Source: Phlebotomus papatasi (lineage: Eukaryota; Arthropoda; Insecta; Diptera; Psychodidae). Taken from it: 64,000 nt of DNA. A program made the position numbers and the translations under genes. The notes under the pieces are model-generated. The model was given only the letters and a program-made list of their open reading frames with translations. It was not told where the DNA came from and ran no database searches. Position 1 is the stretch's first letter, and every line of letters starts with the position of its first letter. Positions 46,601 to 55,278 of the stretch are shown piece after piece. The stretch is taken from NCBI RefSeq assembly GCF_024763615.1, contig NC_077223.1, positions 868,001-932,000 on the forward strand, in the 5' to 3' direction.

Positions 46601-49600
46601 CAGGTGACTTTATCGTCCGTGGGTGGCTTTGTCCCCTACTGTTCGTAAGTTTTTCTTTAATTCTAACCGATAAATCCTTTCACCGATTAGACATCTTAGA
46701 TCAGACCGGTAGTGACCATCCCTAACTGCTAGGATTAAACTAAAGCTTAGGAGCAGGACGGGGCAAAGTCACCTACGGAGGCCAAAGTCACCCGCATATA
46801 CGGTAGTTTTTTAAAATTAGATATTAGACTTCAGAGGATGAAATTCACATGAATACCTAGATACTAGGGGAAAGTGCCCATGATTGATACCATTGGAAGC
46901 TTCGTAATGACTAAATTTTTCCTATGTTTCTCAATAAACGTGACTCCGCAATATTTTAAAAACTGGCCACTTTCCCATAGTTTTTAAAATATGGTTGCGA
47001 TGAGTCACATATATATTGTGAAACATAGAAAATTTAGTCATTACGAAGCTTCCAATGGTATCAAGCATGGGTACTTTCCTCTATAGGGATGCTACACTGA
47101 AAGAATGGTCGTCTCGTCATAGTCCAAGTAGAGGGAAGTTTACCTTGGAAATTGAGATTTTTCATCTATTTTCAAATAAAATTGAGCCTTATCGTGATAT
47201 AATTTAGGTGCAGAAACAGATTGAGAAGCTAAATTACATTGTGATATGGCACAGTTCCACTTAAACATAGACTGGTGAAAAAAAAAGGATCAAATTGATC
47301 CAAATTTGATTCTTTTGCAAAGGATGGATCAAATTTCAAACTTTGAATGCACTTTTATTATAATAGAACATGTTAATGTGATCCATCCTTTGCAAAAGGA
47401 TCAAATTTGGATCAATTTGGTTCTTTTATTTTTACCAAGTGTAAAAGAAAAGCAATGAAAAAACAAAAAGCCCAGTATCTTTACTGTGATAGTGTCACTT
47501 TGTTCTCAAGAATTATAATACTAGAGGTTTTTTTCATTGACAAGATGTTGCATTGAATCACATTTTCGAAAATGTTTACGATTTATCACTGACATTTTTA
47601 CATGACTTTTGATAAGAGAACGGTAAGGGTTCATGACTTGAGGATTTCGAAATAACTTACAAATTAAATGTGTTCTGAGTTGCAAGCATTCTGAACCGGA
47701 GTGTCTTGTAAAAGAATCTCAGCTACCAAAGGATTATCTGGGTTTTTTACTCACTTACATTATTATGTTACCATATAAAGTATTTGACTTTGGATGCAAG
47801 TAAGAGATAAATTTTATGACTCATATAAAATGAGATTTCAAATGTTATTTAGCAAATAGACCATGATGTCCTTTTGACAAAATTCATAAATCATGAAAGG
47901 ATCATAAATCCCTCCCAATGATACTATTCACTCCATGAGTGATTTTCCCAAAGAAATGATTCATTGGATTGCAAATAAGCAAATTATTTCTCTTTTAACG
48001 TAAATAAAGACTTATTATAGCTTAAATTAATTTTCCACAAAACTCTCATAATTCCCTAATGATTTATTAATTTATTAAATAAAGATTAAATCAATTGATG
48101 TATTTAAGCACTCCTATAATAATTTGTTTACCAACCAAACTATTAATTTACTGACCAAACTTGTTAATTCCACTCCTAATGAATTTATGTCTGCTTATAA
48201 TTTGTGTATGGATCATGAGGGGTATAAATATATTATAACGTGCTTTACTCTCAACAATAATTGTGTTCTGTTCAAATAAACAATATATTTGTTTTAATAT
48301 TAAGTGAGAAGACTGTCAAATTCATGTACAGACAAGAAAAGAGAGTTTAAAAAACTGTTCCTAATGCCTCCGGCACACCTTTTAGATCAGGAAAACTTTA
48401 TGAATGATTTCGATATCGAATTTTCGAAGATCAAACTTTAATCACTTTGAAGGGCCTATTGAAACGATTTGCTTAATATTCTTGCTTAAGCAACTCCTTA
48501 TCACTTTAATCTTTCCGTACAGAAGTAGATCTTGAAAAATTCGAAAATCTATTTGAAGATCCAAAAAAGAGACTTTCTTACTTCTTAATACTTTCGCAAG
48601 GTGGCGGAAGTTACATCCTGTTCGAATTTCGAAGTGCTCAAGTGTCAAAATATGTCGGTCTTCACATTGTTGTGAGGAAAAAAACTGAACAACGACATTT
48701 ACTGTTCTCGCCCCAGTATTTAATCACTCCATAATCACTGAGTAACTCCTTTGCGAGCTTTTTAATGTGATATTTGATAAATTTTCCCCAACTTGTTCGA
48801 AAATTTAGTATGAAAATTCGAAATTGAATTTGAATTCTTCGAACTTCAACGACTTTTTGTGCAAATAGAGTTCCATTTACCTTTCATCCAAGACACTATT
48901 GGAGAATCAAAATCTACTTGTGAGCAGGCTCAATCGGTAGTAAAGTGGTATGTACCCACAAAGCATGCGAAAAATGAATACACGGATAGCTCTTTCTTGT
49001 GAGTTCGAGCAATCGCCAAAGCTGGGACGCTTTGCCATGCCTTTCTTTTCTGAAACACTAACAACATTTTCCTCGATGTGCAGGAACTATTGTCTTCCAT
49101 AGATGGTGCTGGCAACTGTTCTGAATTTCTGTTCTCAAGCAGTTACCATTTTCATAATGAAGCTAAATCCCAACTTCTATCTCACAATTTAACACTAAAC
49201 CTATTCGAAAGTATGATTTTTGCAGGCTTCTGAACTTGAGAAATTCAAATGTTGAAAGTTAGTAGCCTCATGTTAATAGCCCTCTGCTCTAACTTTAGTC
49301 AATAAGTGGGATGTGCATGTGTATAACCGACATAAAGCTTTATGATTAATATACCACTGTATTAAGAAAATGATGAAAATATCGTGTCTCAACAATTTCT
49401 GGGAAATCCTAATTCTCTACATTGGCACGCAAAAGTCTCCCAAAATGAATTGTGCCAAGAGTAATGCAAAATCAGTCACGCGTCTGCCAATTAATTAAAT
49501 ATATCATGCGGGCAAGGCGAGAAAATATTGTGAAAGAAGTGAAAAGTAAAAAGAAAAGTAATCAAACTTTTGTCTTATTTGGTAGTTTCAAAGGACATTT

Positions 49601-52600
49601 CGTGAACTTTCAGACCAAATTACATGATTCTCGTGTTCAACAATTTAATTTTGTATTCCTAAGGACGTGTCAAATGGAAAAGTGTCCTCCCTTTATTCTG
49701 TGGTAAACATTGATCCTTGGAATATACCTCATTATAACAAGATAAAAGATGTCAATTGTGGGGCATGGAGACTTCTATTGTTAGATTAAGAAGCTTCAAG
49801 CATAAGATGATTACATCCTTTCCCATCCTTTTTGCCTCAAGCAACTTTTGTTGAGTTTTATAGTATTTCTAAGATACATTGATTTCAAATAGCCTCTAAA
49901 ACATTCCAAATCTCTTCTGGTATTCCCCATAAATTGGCATTTTGTTAAAGATGCAGTCTACAGTCTTCCTCTCAACTCTTAAACTTATAAGCAATTTCCA
50001 ATAGATTTGTGAATTTAAAGGGACAACTTTTCAACAACTTACACCAAATTTAATTCTATTGAGTGAGTTCCAGAAAGTTCTGCCACTAAAAAGAAATTTT
50101 GTCCAAAAAAAAGAAAAGGATCAAATTGAAATTATGCGCAACAAAAAAAGAAATCGTGGCAGAAGTCGTTTGCCAGAACGACGCAACTCTTTGTTTCAAT
50201 TTATTTTGGAATAATAGAGGATGGTGTTAAGTGAAAAGGAAATTAGAAAACAACTTTCGGTTAAATTATCCTCTTTTGACAACGAACACGAAGTATTTTC
50301 ATGCAACAATATGCCAAAATGAGATTGCTTTCACAGAGAGAAGGAATTCATTAAGAAAATCAATGTTTAGAATCGTTGATTTTAAATAATATACTCCATG
50401 ACTTTCAGCTTTTCCGCACTTTCCGCATTTTTATTAAATAATGTGGTAATGTCAGAAAAGTTTCTGCCAAATACTCATTATTTTCTATTCAGCTGAAAAA
50501 TAATTTTCTTGAAACTTCGCGTGAAAATTGTCAAATTCATATTAGAACAAAATGAATAAAATTGTCGACTAAAAGCTGAGAGCAGTTACCAGCGACACTA
50601 GTAAGTATGATCCTTTACACGCAGAAAAAAAAATTTCTTAAAATAGTTCGTAATTTTTTTTTATGGTTCTGTTCACTAACAACCTTTCGAAGAGATAAAG
50701 CTACTTCAAAGCCAAGCCAAATCTATTCGAAAATCCACCGGAAGTCTAAAGTGCAAGTTCACGTATTCGCCGCTTTAGCGTTGATTGTTCTAACATTTCG
50801 AATTTCGGTATTCTTCACACTTCAATCGTCAAAAATGTTAACAACAATGTGTAAAAGTTTGCTGCAAAAAGTGAATTTTCTGTAGTTTTGTGAAATTTCA
50901 GGATGGCAGAACGTTTGAATTGCGATTTTCCTAAAATAAATGTATTTTTGACGAACTTGTTCACTTTTACAATACAATACCATTTACCATTTTTTACAAT
51001 ACCAACAATTCAATACAATACAATTGACCTTCTAATTTTTTTTTAATTTCTCCATCTTTCTTCCTGACAATCGATTTTCCTTTTTCAGATTATAAAATTC
51101 GTCTATTTATCACAATATAAATTTCCAAATAGGGAATAAAACATTTGATAAAAAAACAAATTTAATATTTTTTAATTCAATCTGTTAATGATATTTTGGA
51201 AATACAGTGCGTCTTGATTGATTTCTTTTATAAAATCCATTGTCATTTGAATTGCCAAAGGCCTCAAATATGTGACTTCTGACAATGTTAAGGCTACAAC
51301 ATCACATTTTCGAAAAAGCTCTCCGGAGATTGGAACGCAATTTGTCACATTGCATTGCCAGAGTGTTACAGAATTCCCCTACTGGAATTTCTTTTTCACG
51401 TGCTTATGCTTGGAAAAGTTAATGCTTTTTGCACCGGTATATCTCATCGTTGTTTAGCATCTCCAAGAGAAATGCTTTAAATTCACAATTCTCATATTGT
51501 ATTGTTAATTAATTGTAGGAATTCAACATTAACATAGAAACTGAAATGAACTCACCGTCAAATATTCTGTCATTCTGAAATTCCACAAAACTACACAAAA
51601 ATTCACTTTTTGCAGCAAACGTTTACGCACTGTTGTTGAAATTGTTAACGATTGAAATGTCAAGAACACCGAAAATTCGAAATAGTACAATAGCCAGCGC
51701 TAACACGGCGAATATGTAAACTTGCACTTTAAGCTTCCGGTCGATTTTCGAATAGATTTGGCTTGGCTCGAAAGATTTTTACTAAAGGGAACCACTATCC
51801 TTCATTTACATAATGATGCTGTTCCAATGAGAAATGAAAAGAGAAAATCTTTCTCATGAACAGTTTTTTTTTAGTACTTTACTGTTCTCAGGTGTTTCTG
51901 CAAAATTGACTTTTTTGTTGGTTTGTGTCACGACTACTTTGTGATTTTAGAATACGGCGTGGCGTCGGGTAAAACAGTCGAGACAGGGTCCAACAGAAAG
52001 AAAAGTCGATAATGTGGAAGCAATTGAGAACAGTAAAGTGCTTAAAAAATATTCTTTTTCATAGGAATATAACTGCAATACTTATATATTTTAAAGTTGT
52101 ACCTGTTGCAGCTTTTTTATTCAGGAGTTCTTACTTACAACGATATAATCTAAGGGACTCTCTTATTGTGTTTACTTAGAGGCAATTTCCGTCAAAAATT
52201 GCCTTTTTTCAAAAATTCTTACGTTTCTGCCTACAAGGCTAGGGTAAATTTTCTTTAAAAAGACCTTTTTTTCAAAGAAATTGCTCCTAGTGTGTAGAGA
52301 CCATTACACACTGTAAAAGGTTTTCATAAATATTTGTCATATTGAAGAAAATTGTATACGTCTGTGTAGGGCAAACTATCAAATTCTTTCACTAATGCTA
52401 ATGAGTCTGTTCAGTAATAACCTTTCGAAGGGGCAAAGCGACTCCAAAGCCAAATCAAACCTACTTGAAAATCGATCGGAAGGGTAAAGTGAAAGTTCAC
52501 ATATTCGCCGCTTTATCGCTCTGTTCTTACATTTCGAATTTTCGATAGCCTTGACACTTCAATTTTCAAAAACGTCATAAAATTTCCGAATGTAAGAAAA

Positions 52601-53767
52601 TTTGAATTTCAATCTCATTGCAATAAATCTTCTTTTCATGAACCTATTCACTGTTATGTAACTCGTCGGTTTAAGATTTCGAGCTTCCTAAGGGGCTTTT
52701 AGGTAAGTTCCTTCTGTATACCTTCGAATCAGTATTATTACTGAATGTACTGAACGTAAGGAATATGGCAGAGGTGTGCAAAAACCGTTGAAAACCGAAT
52801 AAACGTCAAAATAAGTTTGTTCTGGTTCTGGTGTTTTAACCATTGACGTACATGTTTCATTTGACGTGTATTCGGTTTTAACGGTTCTTGCACGCCTCTG
52901 GAATATGGACATAAATGTCTCTAACGTTTATAAGTCATAAGCTCAAACCGATAAAAGTTCTCAAATGATTCCTTGAAGAATATTTGTAAATAAAATGATA
53001 CACTTACGTTATGAATCAATAAAATGATACACTTACCTTCTATAAGTGTGTTTAAAGTCGTCTTCTTCTGGTCCAAATGGATCACAAATCGATATAGTTT
53101 TATTCGGGGAGACAGCCCTTTCCACAACTGTTGACCTAATAACAACGGGAAGGGCGACGACAATTGCAATAATCCAAATCATAACAGCAGTGAAAACAGT
53201 CAGTGGTTTGGTCTGTTCGATGGACCAATATTAACATTAGTAAAATCATGGTAGAGCAATTATGGGCAAAATGACTAGAATACCGCTCACCTGAAGCTTC
53301 CTCAATGGATTGACGATGGCACAATATCTTTCACCTGAGAGTGCAGTCAGTGTGAAGACTGACACCCCAATGGATACATCTTTGGCAAATTCTGAAATGC
53401 GACACAAAGTCTCACCCCAAGGCCAATATTCGATGGTATAGATGATTGATGTGAGTGGGACGCAGATGAGAATCACGAGAAGGTCAGCAAGTGCCAGGGA
53501 GAAGATGTAGGTGTTTGGAATGTTTCTCATTGCTCGGTGCCTTATGAACACCACAACCAGGGTTCCATTACCCAGAACACCAACGACAAAAATAATTGAA
53601 AATACTACAGGTACGATGTAGGTTTCTGGTCGGTCTGGATATGGTGTGTAGTCATCACCAGTTAGATTTCTGACTCTTGGCGCTTCAGATGTGAACGTTT
53701 GATCCGTGGTCATGAACCCTTCCTCAGATATATTGAGAAATGATTCACCTATCAAACCTTCGTCCAT
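34294..53767 (-). CDS. CCHa1-R: CCHamide-receptor-like neuropeptide GPCR (whole gene)
   Basis: This rhodopsin-class receptor of the bombesin-receptor-related insect branch is expected at the plasma membrane of neurons and endocrine cells, responding to CCHamide peptides. Coding exons: 53767-53291, 53212-53037, 40208-40096, 39963-39898, 39585-39465, 34606-34294. Lengths sum to 1266 bases in phase, giving 421 residues. Visible features: two N-glycosylation sites (NIS, NLT) in the N-terminus; TM1 with GNGTL (67-71); TM2 SLALADLL; Cys122 for the disulfide to Cys202; ERY (146-148, a DRY variant); TM5 YYFLPLTIIGILYALM; TM6 CFLPHHIFQMW; TM7 NPVALY (325-330); a Cys-Cys palmitoylation site after helix 8; and a Ser/Thr-rich tail. 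TM1-3 identity points to CCHamide receptors. Whether it is type 1 or type 2 is not settled, so the symbol is provisional. Exon 4's acceptor lies beside an A-run and is the weakest junction. A splice acceptor at 53803-53804 suggests a further 5' exon. Confidence 0.9.
35262..35498. mobile_element. pogo-like MITE, CAGTAGACTCTC family
   Basis: TA-CAGTAGACTCTCGCTCAAT at one end and GAGAGAGTCTACTG-TA at the other. 237 bases, opposite in orientation to the 14753 copy. It lies in GPCR intron 5. Confidence 0.85.
36461..36719. mobile_element. TTAA-flanked piggyBac-like MITE
   Basis: Left end TTAACACTAGACCTACAGAC. The right end reverse complement begins TTAACATTAAACCTAC. Inner inverted words include GGTCAAATGAC and CCAATTTGACC. 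259 bases. Confidence 0.7.
36792..37842. mobile_element. TA-flanked element, TAGGGTAAAGGCTCAT termini, with nested foldback
   Basis: The left end TAGGGTAAAGGCTCATAATT has an almost identical inverted right end (reverse complement TAGGGAAAAGGCTCATAATT), continuing through TTGGACAGT. The minisatellite foldback at 37018-37605 sits inside it. Confidence 0.8.
37018..37605. mobile_element. Foldback element with 51-base minisatellite core
   Basis: The left arm (about 37050-37165: TCCATTTTG, GTTTTTCCCAGTTTGTCTTT, TTGTCTTTCATA) is mirrored by the right arm (about 37440-37565: TATGAAAGACAA, AAAGACAAACTGGGAAAAAC, CAAAATGGA). Between them are four 51-base units, each with TTTAGTTTCGTCCTTTGGGG then GCAAAGGGAAATTTTCTGTG. 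A unit of 51 bases keeps frames open on both strands, producing 17-residue repeats that I do not treat as protein. Confidence 0.82.
38075..38426. mobile_element. TA-flanked element, TAGGGGAATTCT termini
   Basis: Begins TAGGGGAATTCTATAATTTT and ends GTTACAGAATTCCCCT. Its right 220 bases match 51195-51382 (for example TTTTCGAAAAAGCTCTCC), which also ends ACAGAATTCCCCTA. Confidence 0.6.
39135..39375. mobile_element. TA-flanked MITE, TAAGGTAAAGTACCC termini
   Basis: Left end TAAGGTAAAGTACCCTTTAT, right end GTAAGGGTACTTTACCTTA. Just inside each, ATTCGACCGG is repeated twice with inverse orientation. 241 bases, in GPCR intron 5 close to exon 5. Confidence 0.85.
39465..39585 (-). CDS. CCHa1-R: GPCR coding exon 5 (TM6 to TM7 start)
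   Basis: Encodes VFIVCFLPHHIFQMWFHLYP through FRIVGFCF between a CTCTTTGCAG acceptor and a GTGAGA donor. Confidence 0.9.
39898..39963 (-). CDS. CCHa1-R: GPCR coding exon 4 (intracellular loop 3 / TM6 start)
   Basis: Encodes SRSQARARRHVARMVVTFVI, the basic loop-3 stretch leading into TM6. The donor GTGAGC is clear. The acceptor (AAAAG before CTCAG) is chosen to keep phase and is preceded by an A-run with a pyrimidine tract further upstream. Confidence 0.78.
40096..40208 (-). CDS. CCHa1-R: GPCR coding exon 3 (TM5)
   Basis: Encodes YAVIGKAVTYYFLPLTIIGI and on into ARRLHLSAREMP. Acceptor TTGCACGCAG and donor GTAAGT fit the phases on both sides. Confidence 0.9.
40700..41890. mobile_element. Foldback element with 20-base TTTGGTCAGTAAAAAATAAA minisatellite arms
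   Basis: From about 40700 to 41400 the plus strand carries many units of TTTGGTCAGTAAAAAATAAA. From 41698 to 41885 the same units appear inverted (TTTTTTACTGACCAAATTTG). The unique centre (41400-41700) has TTTCGTATTTT reiterations and CACAGAAAATTTCCCTTTGC. A GGCACACC-arm MITE (40835-41094) has inserted into the left arm. A second copy begins at about 63503. Confidence 0.82.
40835..41094. mobile_element. Palindromic GGCACACC-arm MITE nested in the foldback
   Basis: TAATGCCTCTGGCACACCTT on the left and AAGGTGTGACAGAGCCATAA on the right, with minisatellite units resuming immediately after it. It is the youngest-looking member of its family in the window, judged by nesting. Confidence 0.8.
43020..43257. 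mobile_element. pogo-like MITE, CAGTAGACTCTC family
   Basis: TA-CAGTAGACTCTCTCTCAAT to GAGCGAGAGTCTACTG-TA, 238 bases. Closest to the 35262 and 14753 copies. It is followed four bases later by a different foldback. The 123-residue frame across it is accidental. Confidence 0.87.
43261..43410. mobile_element. Foldback MITE, ATGCCCAGCGCACAATAA arms
   Basis: Left ATGCCCAGCGCACAATAAAT pairs with right ATTATTGTGCGTTGGACAT. TGTAAACATGTTTTT/AAAAACATGTTTACA and GAGCGAGAT/ATCTCGCTT continue inward, so the 150 bases form almost one hairpin. Confidence 0.82.
43411..45260. other. GPCR intron 2 sequence, nothing recognised
   Basis: This is AT-rich intronic DNA with no exon, RNA or well-bounded repeat that I can support. 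Confidence 0.4.
45261..45594. mobile_element. pogo-like MITE, CAGTAGAGTTCC family
   Basis: TA-CAGTAGAGTTCCTCAAATT to TTTGAGGAACTCTACTG-TA. The interior matches 10116-10423, including an ACATAACCTCA-like word near the right end. The right terminus carries a doubled TCAAATTTGAGGA word. Confidence 0.85.
45600..46375. repeat. Region rich in TTCC(N)GGAA palindromes
   Basis: Many short palindromes such as ATTCCATTGGAAT, TCCACTGGAATTCCAG, CTCCATGGAATTT and TCCGCGGAAC are clustered in two blocks, about 45610-45860 and 46200-46345. The two blocks look mirror-related, so this may be an old foldback with a 340-base spacer. Confidence 0.5.
46560..46805. repeat. Foldback repeat, ACCGTAGATGCAGGTGACTT arm
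   Basis: The left ACCGTAGATGCAGGTGACTT and GGGTGGCTTTGTCCCCT are mirrored by AGGACGGGGCAAAGTCACC and GGCCAAAGTCACCCGCATAT. It is related to 22485-22700. Confidence 0.6.
46865..47084. mobile_element. TA-flanked MITE with about 64-base inverted repeats
   Basis: Left TAGGGGAAAGTGCCCATGAT, right ATGGGTACTTTCCTCTA. Complementarity continues through GATACCATTGGAAGCTTCGT and AATGACTAAATTT. 220 bases, a near-perfect hairpin in GPCR intron 2. Confidence 0.88.
47269..47448. mobile_element. Foldback MITE, GGATCAAATTGATCC arms
   Basis: ACTGGTGAAAAAAAAAGGATC and its mirror ending TTTTTACCAAGTG flank long complementary arms containing CAAATTTGATTCTTTTGCAA. The spacer is short. Confidence 0.75.
48363..48925. 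repeat. Dispersed repeat with MITE fragment at its left end
   Basis: It opens with a half GGCACACCTTTTAGATCAGG arm (48363-48405). The rest, notably CGAACTTCAACGACTTTTTG and GCAAATAGAGTTCCATTTAC, matches 54570-54770. Fragments occur near 5990-6060 and 63440-63490 (minus). It lies in GPCR intron 2. Confidence 0.6.
48926..50650. other. GPCR intron 2 sequence, nothing recognised
   Basis: Non-coding AT-rich DNA. The frames at 48930-49115 and 49452-49706 show no splice or domain support. Confidence 0.4.
50660..50945 (+). repeat. Dispersed repeat copy (CAGTAATAACCTTT family)
   Basis: Matches 6155-6500 over the TTTCGAATTTCGGTATTCTT and GTTTGCTGCAAAAA words. It starts with AACAACCTTTCGAAGAGATA. Confidence 0.7.
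51195..51382. repeat. Partial copy of the 38.1-38.4 kb element
   Basis: Shares ACAGTGCGTCTTGATTGATT-like start, TTTTCGAAAAAGCTCTCC and the ACAGAATTCCCCTA end. The left TAGGGGAATT terminus is absent. Confidence 0.65.
51555..51790 (-). repeat. Dispersed repeat copy (CAGTAATAACCTTT family), inverted
   Basis: Reverse-complement match to 50700-50930, including TTTTTGCAGCAAAC and CGAATAGATTTGGCTTGGC. With the plus copies at 50.7 and 52.4 kb it gives three members within 2.1 kb. Confidence 0.7.
52165..52312. mobile_element. Short foldback MITE (GAGGCAATTTCCGTCAAAAA)
   Basis: The left GAGGCAATTTCCGTC..TTGCC and right AAAGAAATTGCTCC..GTGTAGAGACC arms are inverted. The TTACGTTTCTGCCTACAAGG centre matches the GCAGAAACGT centre of 13375-13520. 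Confidence 0.6.
52400..52745 (+). repeat. Dispersed repeat copy with both ends (CAGTAATAACCTTT family)
   Basis: Runs from TTCAGTAATAACCTTTCGAA to ATACCTTCGAATCAGTATTA, the inverse of the start. This is the best-bounded copy of the family. It lies in GPCR intron 2, close to exon 2. Confidence 0.68.
53037..53212 (-). CDS. CCHa1-R: GPCR coding exon 2 (TM4 and extracellular loop 2)
   Basis: Encodes TM4 (FTAVMIWIIAIVVALPVV) and loop 2 with Cys202 (ISICDPFGPEEDDF). It runs from an ATCGAACAG acceptor to a GTAAGTG donor. A 78-base intron separates it from exon 1, and about 12.8 kb from exon 3. Confidence 0.9.
53291..53767 (-). CDS. CCHa1-R: GPCR coding exon 1 (N-terminus to TM3)
   Basis: Encodes residues 1-159, ending at CTTCAG before a GTGAGC donor. 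I take ATG 53767 as the start because upstream in-frame codons only run back to a TTCAATAG acceptor at 53803-53804. If an upstream exon codes, the N-terminus would be longer. Confidence 0.9.
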
Positions 53768-54211
53768 TTCTCTGACCACTCTGTCGTCTTTGCAATGTTG
53801 AGCCTATTGAATACAAAATTGAAATTTGATATGACTAAATCGTAAATGTATTATCATATCAATGACATTTTGCGGAGATTAAACTGTTGTATATTAAACA
53901 ATTACAATCAGTATAAATTAATTGGATCAACTGACCAAATATTAGAGGAAGTTAAATCACTATTTTGAAAGGACATTGAGTGATTTATTTACAAATTCCA
54001 ATTAATACTATCCCAAAAATAAATTAGTAAGCTTTTCAGAAGAGGCATTCACAATTTATACAATTTCAAAACCAAAATCGAAATTAAATGAAATTGTACC
54101 AGGATATAGAAAGTATTTTTTTTCGAATTTCGAAGTGTCATATGAGTATCAACTGTGAACATATGTATCAGTTTTCATTTTTCTTGTGGAAAATCAATGT
54201 AGCGCGACTAA

Positions 54212-54553
54212 TACAGTAGACTTTCGCAAATTCGGCTCTTTTAAGATCGGGCTACTTTTCAATTCGGGCAGCAGTTACATTTGAAAAAAGTTTGTTGTCA
54301 TTTTTCAAGTTTGATTATGATTATCAATTGAATCAAATATGCTCAAATTTGGCATGGTTTGTCTTAGTTTTGATGTGATTTTGCATTATTAAGGGATTTT
54401 CATGCAATTTACGTTATATGAGTGTGTAAACTCAATATCTATATGCACATGAATAAAAAATCGTTGCATTTCAAAAAGTTTGTCGCCCGAATATCTGTCT
54501 AATTCGGCTGACATTTCGGTCTCATATGCCCGAATTTGAGAGAGTCTACTGTA
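54212..54553. mobile_element. pogo-like MITE, longer CAGTAGACTTTC copy
   Basis: TA-CAGTAGACTTTCGCAAATT to TTTGAGAGAGTCTACTG-TA, 342 bases. Inner GAATTCGGGCAGC and ATTTCGGTCTCATATGCCC match 23243-23532. Confidence 0.82.
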
Positions 54554-55278
54554 CTCCTGTCTCAATATAATTTCCTTTAATCACTGAGTAATTCTTCTAA
54601 CAGCTCGTGGCACATCAGAAACTTTCCCAATTTTCTGTCAAAAGTTTAATTTGAAAACTCGAAATTCAGTTTGAATTTTTCAAATATGAACGACTTTCTG
54701 TGCAAATAAATTTCCATTTACATTTTAACAGAGACTCTTCTGAAGCATCTCGGTGTGAGTCAACCGAGCGAACCCAATCCAATCTGTGCAGTCAAGAAAT
54801 GATTACCCTTTTAAAATACAACTAAGCCTTTGAGTTTTCCTAAACCAATTATTATGGCTTTTCGCTTTTTTATATCCTCATTTTCCATTGAAGAAAGATT
54901 CTATTGTATTTTTGCATTTTTTTCTGTATGAAGTCGCGAACATTAACTTCATTCTCATCCCTCATTTATGCAGTTTGCTTGCATTATTATGTAATTCAAT
55001 TTCCACTTCATGACAGTAACAAATTGGACATTTTCCGTTTCTTCTTATGTGACATGTATTAAAGACAATGTTAATATACTTTTGCATGTGATTTCATTGG
55101 AAATGGATATTACAATACAAGTATATGATGCTTTCATTTTAACTGACACCCAATCAAAGAAATGAAAAGAGAAGAATATCCACCTCGAACGAATTGGATG
55201 CAAATAAGAATGATAGGGACATGAATATCGTAGTGAAATAATGAAAATGGTAATGAAATTTCAGTATTGAAATAAATA

